The notes: generated by a model from the letters alone, not told the origin. Numbered from the stretch's first letter, positions 1 to 7,298 are shown. The stretch is 8,739 nt of DNA from Bacteroidota bacterium (GCA_026391115.1 JAPLER010000111.1:1-8739); one strand, 5' to 3'. Translations and numbers: made by a program.

Positions 1-1718
1 CCACTAGCTAAAGTTCTGATATCAACTATTTGCTTTTCAATATTCACTGTTAACTCTTTTTGTGTTCTTCCTAAATAATCAGTAATAATGATTTGCTTGG
101 CGTTGCTGCAAGTAATGTTTATAGCATCTTTGGCAGGGTTGGGGTAAATATTAATAGTTGATTGTTTATAGTTGGTTGTTGATAGTTTCTTTGTTTCGCT
201 GTACTGTATTTTACCATCATTATCTATTGCTGTAATTCTGTAGTATAAAGGTGTTGGGTATTGGATATTGGTCTTTAGGTCATCTGTAAATTTATATTCA
301 TTATAGTTTTTATTATTGGCTTTTACTTTACCCACAGCAGTAAAATCTGTTCCATTTAAACTGCGTTGTATTTCAAAATGGTTAACATTTACTTCATTAC
401 TAGTTTGCCAAATATTTTCAACAGATTTCTCGAGGTTTCTCACTACGTTCGAAATGACGTTGTACGAAATGAATTTTAATGGTAATGGATAGTTGGTTTC
501 AAAACAACCTAAATCGGGGTTGGCACCATTAAAAGGCAAGCCAATATTTACACCAGCATCTATTAAATCGCTGCTCTGTACCAAGTGCATAAAGTTAATA
601 TCTGGTAAACTGCCATCTGCTTTGCGTGGATTTCGTAAACCGGCAGAATCTATAGCTAAAAAATCGGCTGTGGTAGTTGTAACACCTGTTTGCCAGCTAT
701 TATTTGTTCTTACACAAACAGCTCTAAAAACATCGGTTGCTCCACTGCTAAGCGATATGCAGTTTTTTACAATCATTACTTCTCCTGCATTGGGGTCATT
801 ATTGTTTAAGCCAAAATTGGGTTTGTTTTTATAGCCAGTACAATTGTATAAAACCATACTACCATTGTTATTATTTTGATCAAAACCTTTAACCCTGTTG
901 TATGCAGATAAACATCTTGTAAGCGTTGCATCGTGCGTTTCATTATTGCCACCCATTTTAAAACCATTGCCATTACCAGCGCTTGCAACACCACTTTTTA
1001 AATAACCATTCATAAAACACCAGCAACTATCGTATGTAGTTGATGGGTTTGTACCTAAGCCAGTACTTAAAAGACCATCCCAACCATCATCGCTATTTTG
1101 CCAAGCACGACAACCTTTAAAACTATTGCCTGTGCCTACATCTAACTTTGCAGCAAATCCATCGGCATTACCATCTTTATTGGTTGCACTTGTGGAATCT
1201 CTGTTGTAGTATGAATCGCAATTAATGATTTGATTGTTATTGGCACCATTGGCAAGTTGGCAACCTGTATCTCTGTTTTCATAAAAATTACATTGGTCAA
1301 TAATATTATAAGCACCACTTATATGCATTCCATTATCACCTGCTTTATAAATATCAAATCCTTTTATAGTCCAATAACTTCCACTTACTTCAATACCTCT
1401 ATTACTTGTACTTGTTGTCATTCCACTGCCATTAATTGTAGGTCTTGTAGCATCTCCTGGATAAGCCAATAATGAAATTCTATTAACAGCTGTACCACTT
1501 TTAGACAGATTAATTTTTGTTGCGATATTGTAATTTCCACCACGAACGTAGATAATATCTCCAGCAATAGCTTTAGAAACTGCTTTGCTAATGGTTAAAA
1601 AAGGAATGTTAGTAGCAGTGCCTAAATTATTGTCGTTGCCATTAGTAGCAACATAATAAACTGTAGCAAAAGAAATTTTTGAGACTAGCAAGAGCGTCAA
1701 TAAAACTATTTTTTTCAT
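1..1718 (-). CDS. Secreted PL9-family pectate lyase with T9SS C-terminal sorting domain (partial, C-terminus beyond window)
   Basis: The frame is open from an ATG at 1718 to the window edge (572 codons). Residues 1-19 form a signal peptide (MKK, Leu/Val-rich, ending SFA). The DUF1565-like opening YYVATNGNDNN leads into a right-handed beta-helix to about residue 405. The block from N184 to D214 matches PL9 pectate lyases: D186, D210, D211 and D214 reproduce the spacing I recall for the four calcium aspartates of Pel9A (209, 233, 234, 237), and K254 in GNGFKMGG fits the catalytic lysine. The expected reaction is calcium-dependent beta-elimination of polygalacturonate outside the cell. A linker (414-520, including an FEIQRS/LYYRI module) precedes the T9SS type A domain (from INIYPNPA, 522), which lacks roughly its last 20 residues here. 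The linker contains three repeat-like inserts. The fold and secretion route are well supported; exact substrate is inferred. Confidence 0.88.
   Translation of the reverse strand, partial: MKKIVLLTLLLVSKISFATVYYVATNGNDNNLGTATNIPFLTISKAVSKAIAGDIIYVRGGNYNIATKINLSKSGTAVNRISLLAYPGDATRPTINGSGMTTSTSNRGIEVSGSYWTIKGFDIYKAGDNGMHISGAYNIIDQCNFYENRDTGCQLANGANNNQIINCDSYYNRDSTSATNKDGNADGFAAKLDVGTGNSFKGCRAWQNSDDGWDGLLSTGLGTNPSTTYDSCWCFMNGYLKSGVASAGNGNGFKMGGNNETHDATLTRCLSAYNRVKGFDQNNNNGSMVLYNCTGYKNKPNFGLNNNDPNAGEVMIVKNCISLSSGATDVFRAVCVRTNNSWQTGVTTTTADFLAIDSAGLRNPRKADGSLPDINFMHLVQSSDLIDAGVNIGLPFNGANPDLGCFETNYPLPLKFISYNVISNVVRNLEKSVENIWQTSNEVNVNHFEIQRSLNGTDFTAVGKVKANNKNYNEYKFTDDLKTNIQYPTPLYYRITAIDNDGKIQYSETKKLSTTNYKQSTINIYPNPAKDAINITCSNAKQIIITDYLGRTQKELTVNIEKQIVDIRTLAS
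154..188. repeat. Five tandem 7-bp units (imperfect minisatellite) inside the pectate lyase gene
   Basis: Read on the plus strand, the units are ATAGTTG, ATTGTTT, ATAGTTG, GTTGTTG and ATAGTTT, placed end to end without gaps (consensus RTWGTTK). On the coding strand they give the low-complexity stretch TTNYKQST just before the T9SS signature INIYPNPA. The array is directly visible; its origin by insertion or slippage is inference. I recall similar 7-bp arrays between and inside genes of Bacteroidota. Confidence 0.8.
251..271. repeat. Three tandem 7-bp units inside the pectate lyase gene
   Basis: The plus-strand units are GTGTTGG, GTATTGG and ATATTGG (consensus RTRTTGG). Together they are 21 bases, so they add exactly seven codons and keep the frame. 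They encode the NIQYPT part of a segment between FTDDL and LYYRI, where related linker domains usually have only a short loop. The unit sequence differs from the array at 154-188. Confidence 0.7.
423..459. repeat. Dispersed-repeat-like segment read in frame within the pectate lyase gene
   Basis: On the coding strand the segment reads from GTCATTTCGAACGTAG through TGAGAAACCTCGAG. It resembles a short intergenic repeat that I recall being scattered through many Bacteroidota genomes. It encodes ISNVVRNLEKS (residues 422-432) between PLPLKFISYN and NIWQTSNEVN, two segments that lie closer together in comparable linker domains. No second copy is present in this window, so membership of a repeat family rests on memory, not on a visible duplicate. 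Confidence 0.55.
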
Positions 1719-1866
1719 AACAAAGCAAAGTGTGAAATTAAACGAAATGCTTATCTGTAAAGGCTTTGGATATGCAAACGATTGCAAGTTTTGTTTTATT
1801 ATTTGCCTTTAAAAAATAAAATTCGAGCTAAATGTGTTTGTAGCAAATAGCAATGTGAATACTTAC

Positions 1867-1898
1867 TTTAGCAAAAAATAGACTTGCTATTATATTTG
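1867..1898 (+). promoter_or_regulatory. Bacteroidota-type promoter for the oxidoreductase gene
   Basis: TATATTTG at 1891-1898 matches the TAnnTTTG -7 element of the Bacteroidota sigma factor exactly. TTTA at 1867-1870, 20 bases upstream, is one base from the TTTG -33 element. Transcription would start only about ten bases before the ATG at 1916, which is typical of the phylum. Confidence 0.5.
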
Positions 1899-1915
1899 CC
1901 CTTTAAATTTATAAT

Positions 1916-2482
1916 ATGTTAAAAGTTGGCGTTTTTGGTGTAGGACACTTAGGTAAATTTCATTTAAGCAATTGGAAAGAAATTGCAGGTGTGAAATTAG
2001 TTGGTTTTTTTGACCCCAATAATGAAACTGCAAAGCAAGTTGCTGCTGATTATGATTTAAAAAGATATACCGACGAAGAAAAGCTGATGGATGCTTGCGA
2101 TATAGTTGATATTGTTGTGCCAACTCAATATCATTTTGATTTGTGTATAAGTGCTATAAGAAAAGGAAAACACATTTTTGTAGAAAAGCCACTTACCTAC
2201 ACCATACAACAAGCAAAAGACATCATGTCAATGGTTAAAGAAGCTGGGGTAAAATTGCAAGTTGGACACGTAGAAAGATTTAATCCTGCTTTTTTGGCTT
2301 TGCAAAAAGTAGATTTAAAACCAATGTTTATCGAAGTGCATCGTTTGGCTCAATTTAATCCACGTGGTACCGAAGTGAGCGTGATTTTAGATTTAATGAT
2401 TCATGATATTGATATCATTTTAAGCATTGTTAAAAGCACAGTTAAAAATATAAGTGCAAGTGGTGTTGCAGTGTTTATTTAA
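1916..2482 (+). CDS. N-terminal fragment of Gfo/Idh/MocA oxidoreductase (188 aa)
   Basis: This is the part that could still be translated from the original start. The nucleotide-binding motif GVFGVGHLGKFH is at residues 5-16, the acidic end of the second strand (FFDPN) at 31-35, the family motif EKPL at 90-93, GHVERFNPA at 117-125 and DLMIHDID at 159-166, where D159 and H163 sit as the usual DxxxH catalytic pair. It ends two codons after the family match stops. Without its remaining beta-sheet, which forms the dimer interface in this family, a stable active enzyme is unlikely. Confidence 0.75.
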   Translation: MLKVGVFGVGHLGKFHLSNWKEIAGVKLVGFFDPNNETAKQVAADYDLKRYTDEEKLMDACDIVDIVVPTQYHFDLCISAIRKGKHIFVEKPLTYTIQQAKDIMSMVKEAGVKLQVGHVERFNPAFLALQKVDLKPMFIEVHRLAQFNPRGTEVSVILDLMIHDIDIILSIVKSTVKNISASGVAVFI

Positions 2483-2499
2483 CAAGTAGTAGAATTAGT

Positions 2500-2835
2500 A
2501 TGAAGAAAATGAGGAAGATGAGAATTATGCAAAAAGATGCATACATAGGTGTTGACTTTTTAGAAAAGAAAGCAGAAATAATAAAAATAAAGTCGGCAGA
2601 TGATGATAAAAAAGTGTTTTCTTTTGATGTAGAATTACCCAATAGAAATAAAAAAACAATTGCAGTAGCCAACCCTAAAATTGAAGATGGAAACGCAATT
2701 AAACTTGAATTGGAAAGCTTTGTCAATGCCATTATTAACGATACTCCAACTGTAGTAAGTGAAGTAGATGGGTATTTAGCAATGGATGTTGCTCATCAGA
2801 TATTAAATAAAATTGGAAATGCAGTTGTTAGTTAA
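2500..2835 (+). CDS. C-terminal fragment of Gfo/Idh/MocA oxidoreductase (111 aa from the first ATG)
   Basis: This frame is shifted by one relative to the N-terminal fragment. It starts MKKMRKMRIMQKDAYIG and ends with ELESFVNAIINDTP and GYLAMDVAHQIL, the typical closing helix of Gfo/Idh/MocA proteins. Family similarity extends upstream of the ATG to about 2473, so the methionine at 2500 is only the first available start. It has no nucleotide-binding domain and probably no activity of its own. Confidence 0.6.
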   Translation: MKKMRKMRIMQKDAYIGVDFLEKKAEIIKIKSADDDKKVFSFDVELPNRNKKTIAVANPKIEDGNAIKLELESFVNAIINDTPTVVSEVDGYLAMDVAHQILNKIGNAVVS

Positions 2836-2883
2836 AGATTTTTTTTGCTTGTAATAAAACAATGATATACTGCTATATAATAA

Positions 2884-4266
2884 ATGCAAAAACCCTTACA
2901 CATTGCTTACTATGTAATTGCTGATTTTATTGCTAGTGCAATAAGTTGGCTATTTTTGGGTGTGTATATTTTTTGTGATAAAAATATAGCTACATTAATA
3001 TTTACTTCATTCAGTATAGTACCACTTTTTTGGCTTGTTCTCTTTTTGTTATCTGGTAGTTACGCCTTACCTATATATAAAAAATCTAGACTAAACGAAT
3101 TTACAAATACATTACTAACCGTAGCTGTTGGTAGTTTTGCAATTTATTTATTGCTACTTTATAAAGGCAATATTGTAGGTGGTTTATCTCATTACAATAC
3201 ACTTTTTTCAATAATTGGCATCAATTTTTTATTTGTTTTTTTAAGTAGATGGATATTGCTAGTAAAATCTAAAAATGATTTTTTAAGTGGTAAAATTTCA
3301 TTTAATACAATCATTATTGGCAACAATAATCAAGCTGTAAAAACCTATAAAGAGTTGCAAAAAAACTTTGCTTATTTGGGCTATAAAATTATTGGTTTTG
3401 TAAGTGATGATAATAATAAAAATGGCTTACACAAATATTTACCTAATCTAGGAAATATAGATGCTTTACAAAAAATTATTGATGAACAAAAAGTAGTAAA
3501 TGTTGTAATTGCATTAAACAAAAATCAAAAAAATATAACAGAAGAAATTATTAATCAACTTGCATTAAAAGATGTTGAAATAAAACTTGTCCCTGATGTG
3601 TTAGATATACTTTCTGGTTCAGTAAAAACATCTAATGTTTTGGGTGCTACGTTAATAGATTTAGATACTAGCCCTTTAAAAATTTGGCAACATAATGTAA
3701 AAAGATTGGTTGATGTTTTATTTGCGTTTGCAAGCTCTATTATTTTAATTCCAGTATTTATTTATGTTGCTTTAAGAACAAAGTTTTCTAGCAAAGGCAA
3801 TATTATTTACACCCAAGAAAGAATTGGTTATAAAGGTCGTCCATTTGCTATTTATAAGTTTAGAAGTATGTATGAAAATGCAGAGCAAAATGGACCTCAA
3901 TTGAGTAGCGATGATGATGAACGTATAACTAAGTGGGGTAAAATAATGCGTAAATGGAGACTTGATGAATTGCCACAATTGTGGAATATCTTAATTGGCG
4001 ATATGAGTTTAGTTGGTCCAAGACCAGAACGTAAATATTATGTTAATCAAATAACAGCAACATCGCCATATTATAATTATTTGTTTAAAGTAAAACCAGG
4101 CTTAACTAGTTGGGGAATGGTACAATTTGGCTATGCCGAAACTGTTGAACAAATGATTGAACGTATGCAATACGATTTGATTTATATAGAAAATGCTTCG
4201 CTGCTTTTAGATTTTAAAATTATGATTCACACAGTAAGAATAATAGTTTTAGGAAAGGGTAAATAA
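2884..4266 (+). CDS. Polyprenyl glycosylphosphotransferase (exopolysaccharide/O-antigen initiating sugar transferase)
   Basis: A membrane enzyme of the WbaP/WcaJ/CpsE type that moves a sugar-1-phosphate from a nucleotide sugar to undecaprenyl phosphate, the first step of capsule, exopolysaccharide or O-antigen synthesis. Its 460 residues fit the long form of the family. Residues 8-125 hold four or five membrane helices. Residues 140-260 form a Rossmann-like regulatory domain (NTIIIGNNN, GYKIIGFVSDD). NVKRLVDVLFAFASSII (271-287) begins the catalytic bacterial sugar transferase domain. That domain shows KFRSM at 325-329, the Asp-Glu catalytic pair in DELPQLWN (361-368), DMSLVGPRPE (373-382) and KPGLTSWGMVQ (404-414). 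All key motifs are intact. It follows the broken oxidoreductase by 48 bases without a clear promoter, so the two probably shared a transcript. The transferred sugar cannot be read from the sequence. Confidence 0.95.
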   Translation: MQKPLHIAYYVIADFIASAISWLFLGVYIFCDKNIATLIFTSFSIVPLFWLVLFLLSGSYALPIYKKSRLNEFTNTLLTVAVGSFAIYLLLLYKGNIVGGLSHYNTLFSIIGINFLFVFLSRWILLVKSKNDFLSGKISFNTIIIGNNNQAVKTYKELQKNFAYLGYKIIGFVSDDNNKNGLHKYLPNLGNIDALQKIIDEQKVVNVVIALNKNQKNITEEIINQLALKDVEIKLVPDVLDILSGSVKTSNVLGATLIDLDTSPLKIWQHNVKRLVDVLFAFASSIILIPVFIYVALRTKFSSKGNIIYTQERIGYKGRPFAIYKFRSMYENAEQNGPQLSSDDDERITKWGKIMRKWRLDELPQLWNILIGDMSLVGPRPERKYYVNQITATSPYYNYLFKVKPGLTSWGMVQFGYAETVEQMIERMQYDLIYIENASLLLDFKIMIHTVRIIVLGKGK

Positions 4267-4290
4267 CTGTGTATTTATAAATGCATTTTT

Positions 4291-4743
4291 TTATTTTGAA
4301 ATACTGTAATCATAGTTCACTTTTTTGAATATGCCATTTGTTTTTCCTTCAATACTTGCTAATAAATTTTTACCAAACAATCTGTAGTTAATTCTTTGAG
4401 GAAAATCGTGTTCACTATTCTCACAAATAAACTCTTTATTTTTATGGAAAATGATTTTAAAAGCAACAGGATTACCATTGTTTTGATTTAAAGTTGTGGG
4501 TATATAAAACCAATCATTGTTTATTTTCTTTAACTCAACTTTTTCTTCTGGTATGGTATCTCTATCTTTTACAAATCCACTAAAACCAATATATAAACTA
4601 TCGTTTTGTTTTTTCCAGCTTTCTATAATACCACCCTTGTTGGTACTCATTTTCCAGTTGCCAAGTAACCAATCAAAATTTTTTTTTAATTGACTTTGTG
4701 CTGAAGTTGAAACAAACACTAATGCTATTAAAATATATTTCAT
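4291..4743 (-). CDS. Small secreted DUF6265-family protein of unknown function
   Basis: I recognise the DUF6265 pattern in this 150-residue protein: FDWLLGNW at 23-30, ESW at 41-43, then GFSGF, EEKVEL, PVAFK, and the signature ENSEHDFPQRINY at 108-120, closing with ASIEG at 129-133. The likely fold is a small beta-barrel, lipocalin-like; the biological role is unknown. I chose the ATG at 4743 over the in-frame ATG at 4788 because the shorter form begins with a clean signal peptide (MKYILIALVFVSTSAQSQ), suggesting export to the periplasm. The gene starts 54 bases after the end of mrdA on the same strand and may be cotranscribed with it. It converges with the glycosyltransferase gene, 24 bases away, and no hairpin terminator is visible between them. 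Confidence 0.8.
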   Translation of the reverse strand: MKYILIALVFVSTSAQSQLKKNFDWLLGNWKMSTNKGGIIESWKKQNDSLYIGFSGFVKDRDTIPEEKVELKKINNDWFYIPTTLNQNNGNPVAFKIIFHKNKEFICENSEHDFPQRINYRLFGKNLLASIEGKTNGIFKKVNYDYSISK

Positions 4744-4797
4744 ATTACAAAATTTAGCCACAAATACATAAATTATTTTACACAGCAAAATATTATA

Positions 4798-6894
4798 CTA
4801 ACCTTTCTTTTTTACATTTTTTCTCTCGTCATTTATTAACATACCTTGCAGGCTATCATTGGTCGAGTTTGAATCTTTAACTGGTTTATTTGAATTTGGG
4901 TTTATACTTTGCTTTTGTATTGAATCATCTTTTTCAGCAAGCGTTAAGCTATCATCTTTTTCGCTATTTAATTCAATTAATCCATTAATAGAATCTAATC
5001 TATGTTGCCTAGCTGCCTCCATTTTATCAATAGCTTGTTGCATTAATTTTGGGATACACTTTTTGTTGGTCATATCTTCCTCCAGCTTCTTTCTTGAACC
5101 AGCTGCAATGGTATCATTCAAATATTTTTCTATTAACAAACTAGCAATTGGGGCGGCAGTTTGGCTACCAAATCCTGCGTTTTCGCACATTACAGCTATT
5201 GCAATTTTTGGATTATCTCTTGGTGCAAATGCACCAAAAAAGCTATGGTCTTTTTGTTTTTCACCACCGCCATAGTTTTCTACAGTTCCTGTTTTACCAC
5301 ATACAACAATGTCTTTAATTTTAACGCCAGCACCAGTGCCATAATCCATTACACCTTGCATACCATCTTGCACAATATCAAAAACACTATCTGGCACATC
5401 AAGTGTTTTATGTTTTGTTTTGTAAGTATCTAATAGATGATTTTCATCGCCACCTTCTATACTATCTATTAAATGTGGTGTGTAGTAGTAACCTTTATTG
5501 GCAATGGTTGCCATTACATTGGCAAGTTGAGAAAGTGTAGTTAAAACCTCTCCTTGTCCAATGGCGTTTGAAATAATATTGCAGCTATGCCAATTTGTTT
5601 GATGCATTTTTCTATAAAAAGCAGATGAAGGAATATTACCTCTTCTTTCAGACGGTAAATCAATACCTAGTTTTACACCAAAACCAAATGAATTTGCATA
5701 TCTATTAAATTGCTCCAATGCACTGTCTGTATTAGGAAATCTAGGTTGGTCTAATATTTTTTTATAAACTGTTGCAAAAAAAGTATTATCGCTTACAGCT
5801 ATAGCACGTCTTATATCAAAAGTGCCTTTGTCTAGACATTTGGGTTTGCCTGTACCACAACCATAAAATGCACCACCACAACTTAAAGAATATTTATCAT
5901 TGATAACGCCTTCTGTTAAACCCACTACACCAACCAATGTTTTAAATGTAGAACCCGGAGAATAAGTACTTTGTACTGCTCTGTTCATCAATGGCAATCT
6001 TGGGTCAATTTGCATTTCTCCAAAGTGCTTTCTTTTTTCTGGTCCGGTTAAATAATTGGGGTTAAAAGTTGGAGCACTTACCATACACAAAATACCACCA
6101 GTTTTTGGATCAATAGCAACTATACTACCTACTTTATTGCTCATTAATTTTTCGCCAAGTTTTTGTAATTCAATATCAAGACTGCTGTATAAATGCTTGC
6201 CAGCAATGGGTGTGGTATCATAAGCACCATTTTCGTAACTACCCATATCTCTACTCAGCTTATCTTTTATTAAGCGTTTAACACCACGAGTACCCATTAA
6301 CACTTTTTCATAACTCAATTCTAGTCCAGATTTTCCAGCATAGTCACCCATTTCATAACCTTCGCCATTGTGCTTACGCAAAAAAGTGGTATCTACTTCG
6401 CCAATATAGCCCAACACATTACCTGCTGCATTGTATGGATAACTACGAACAGAACGTTCACTTAATTCAAAACCAGGAAAACGATGCATATTCTCTGATA
6501 AACGTGCATATTTTTCTTGTGTTAATAAACTCTCAAAAATGCCAGGTTTTACAGCACTGCCTGTTTTATTTTTTACTTTTTCAATTCTTTTCTTAAAAGC
6601 AACAGTATCCATTTCCATAAACTTACAAAATGCAATCGTATCTATTTCTTTTATTTTAGAAGGCGTAACAATCAAATCATACATTGTTACATTTTCAAGT
6701 AAGCTATTTTTATGTCTGTCAAAAATAATTCCTCTGTTGGGATAAATTACTCTACGCAAGTAAGCGTTTTCATCTGCTTTTTCTCTTGAATTAGAAAAAA
6801 ATTGCAAATGAACAAGCTGCAACACAATAATAATAAAGGTTGCAATAATTATGGTTTTAATAATTCTACTACGATTTTGATTGAAAACAGACAT
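4798..6894 (-). CDS. mrdA: Penicillin-binding protein 2 (peptidoglycan D,D-transpeptidase, elongasome)
   Basis: The transpeptidase that cross-links peptidoglycan during lateral growth, working with the RodA polymerase and the MreBCD scaffold. The 698-residue protein has a short cytoplasmic start, one membrane helix (11-32), and the PBP dimerisation/pedestal domain (about 45-230, with RGIIFDR at 54-60 and AGKSGLE at 186-192). The transpeptidase domain covers about 255-590. Its three active-site motifs are intact: STFK at 315-318 (S315 is the nucleophile), SDN at 368-370 and KTG at 534-536. Three cysteines (339, 346, 353) lie between the first two motifs. A charged tail of about 100 residues, rich in Lys, Asp, Ser and Asn with a repeated KDDS, follows the catalytic domain. 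The usual neighbours mreC, mreD and rodA are absent. A possible -7 element (TAATTTCG on the minus strand, 6940-6947) lies about 45 bases before the start. Confidence 0.97.
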   Translation of the reverse strand: MSVFNQNRSRIIKTIIIATFIIIVLQLVHLQFFSNSREKADENAYLRRVIYPNRGIIFDRHKNSLLENVTMYDLIVTPSKIKEIDTIAFCKFMEMDTVAFKKRIEKVKNKTGSAVKPGIFESLLTQEKYARLSENMHRFPGFELSERSVRSYPYNAAGNVLGYIGEVDTTFLRKHNGEGYEMGDYAGKSGLELSYEKVLMGTRGVKRLIKDKLSRDMGSYENGAYDTTPIAGKHLYSSLDIELQKLGEKLMSNKVGSIVAIDPKTGGILCMVSAPTFNPNYLTGPEKRKHFGEMQIDPRLPLMNRAVQSTYSPGSTFKTLVGVVGLTEGVINDKYSLSCGGAFYGCGTGKPKCLDKGTFDIRRAIAVSDNTFFATVYKKILDQPRFPNTDSALEQFNRYANSFGFGVKLGIDLPSERRGNIPSSAFYRKMHQTNWHSCNIISNAIGQGEVLTTLSQLANVMATIANKGYYYTPHLIDSIEGGDENHLLDTYKTKHKTLDVPDSVFDIVQDGMQGVMDYGTGAGVKIKDIVVCGKTGTVENYGGGEKQKDHSFFGAFAPRDNPKIAIAVMCENAGFGSQTAAPIASLLIEKYLNDTIAAGSRKKLEEDMTNKKCIPKLMQQAIDKMEAARQHRLDSINGLIELNSEKDDSLTLAEKDDSIQKQSINPNSNKPVKDSNSTNDSLQGMLINDERKNVKKKG

Positions 6895-7031
6895 TTTTTG
6901 TGTTCGATATTATATATGTGTGATGTACGATTTTGTAAGCGAAATTATATAGAACTGTTACTGCATTATAAATGTGCAAAACAAAAAAACGCTAGCCATT
7001 TAATGCGTAATATGAATAAAAAAGTGTGTAA

Positions 7032-7298
7032 CTATTTTTTAAATGTTGCCTTAAAGTAAAGTAAAATTCCACTAAGAACTAGTATTACACCATTAGCAAT
7101 TATTACAGGTAATAATTCTTTTACAAAACCATAAATAAGCCAAATAACTACACTGCTAAACACAATGAGCAACATAAAAATATTTAAATCTTTTACGCTT
7201 TTGGTTTTGTGTGCCTGAATTACCTGAGGCAAAAAAGTAATGGCACTTAAAAATGCAGCAAATAATCCTAAATAATCAACCCAAGTATTACTACCCAT
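7032..7298 (-). CDS. SemiSWEET / PQ-loop family sugar transporter
   Basis: An 88-residue inner-membrane protein with three predicted helices (about 8-26, 38-57, 63-82), the size and layout of bacterial SemiSWEETs, which dimerise to make a facilitative sugar channel. The PQ motif is in FLPQVIQAHKTKSVKDLN (22-39), whose KTKSVKDL is typical of the family. W53 and N69 lie where the family's sugar-pocket Trp and Asn are found. Sucrose or glucose is a plausible substrate but cannot be told from the sequence. It is divergent from the DUF420 gene and stands 137 bases upstream of mrdA on the same strand; that spacing and a separate possible promoter before mrdA argue against tight coupling. Closely related PQ-loop proteins with other substrates are the main alternative. 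Confidence 0.87.
   Translation of the reverse strand: MGSNTWVDYLGLFAAFLSAITFLPQVIQAHKTKSVKDLNIFMLLIVFSSVVIWLIYGFVKELLPVIIANGVILVLSGILLYFKATFKK

Larger units (their letters stand above)
1916..2835 (+). pseudogene. Gfo/Idh/MocA-family NAD(P)-dependent oxidoreductase, broken by internal deletion and frameshift
   Basis: Two reading frames together make one oxidoreductase of the Gfo/Idh/MocA family, which typically has about 320-330 residues. The first frame (1916-2482) holds the Rossmann fold and most of the catalytic half. The second continues the same family from about 2473 to 2835. Its codons upstream of the ATG at 2500 read VYLTSSRIS, the expected lead into MKKMRKMR, so this ATG is internal to the old gene. 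At the junction, ISASGVAV is followed by FI and a stop, and about 20-25 residues of the family (the strand around the usual ARIEFDNG segment) are absent. A deletion whose length is not a multiple of three therefore fits better than a single-base slip. The gene lies 48 bases before a polysaccharide-initiating glycosyltransferase, so it may have made or modified a nucleotide sugar; this is inference. An assembly error is possible. Confidence 0.82.

Noticed and set aside
493..834. Plus-strand open frame of 113 codons
   Set aside because: It lies antisense within the intact pectate lyase frame, whose protein has clear family motifs; the plus-strand translation has no recognisable features.
1837..1849. 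13-base match (TTTGTAGCAAATA) to 8087-8099
   Set aside because: The match is exact but short and A/T-rich. It might be a remnant of the same palindromic element, yet no arm or stem is present at this site.
2471..2485. Programmed ribosomal frameshift joining the two oxidoreductase frames
   Set aside because: There is no strong heptanucleotide slippery site with a following pseudoknot, and family residues are missing at the junction, which a frameshift alone would not restore.
4744..4788. Longer start (ATG at 4788) for the DUF6265 gene
   Set aside because: It would put 15 extra residues before a well-formed signal peptide and leave only nine bases after the mrdA stop; the ATG at 4743 gives a normal exported protein.
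4859..5433. Two overlapping plus-strand open frames opposite mrdA
   Set aside because: They are antisense to the conserved PBP2 frame, overlap one another and resemble no known protein; long antisense frames are expected in this base composition.
6895..7031. Possible small gene or RNA between mrdA and the SemiSWEET gene
   Set aside because: I saw no tRNA-like fold, stable hairpin or convincing short frame with a start signal; only a weak -7-like site for mrdA.
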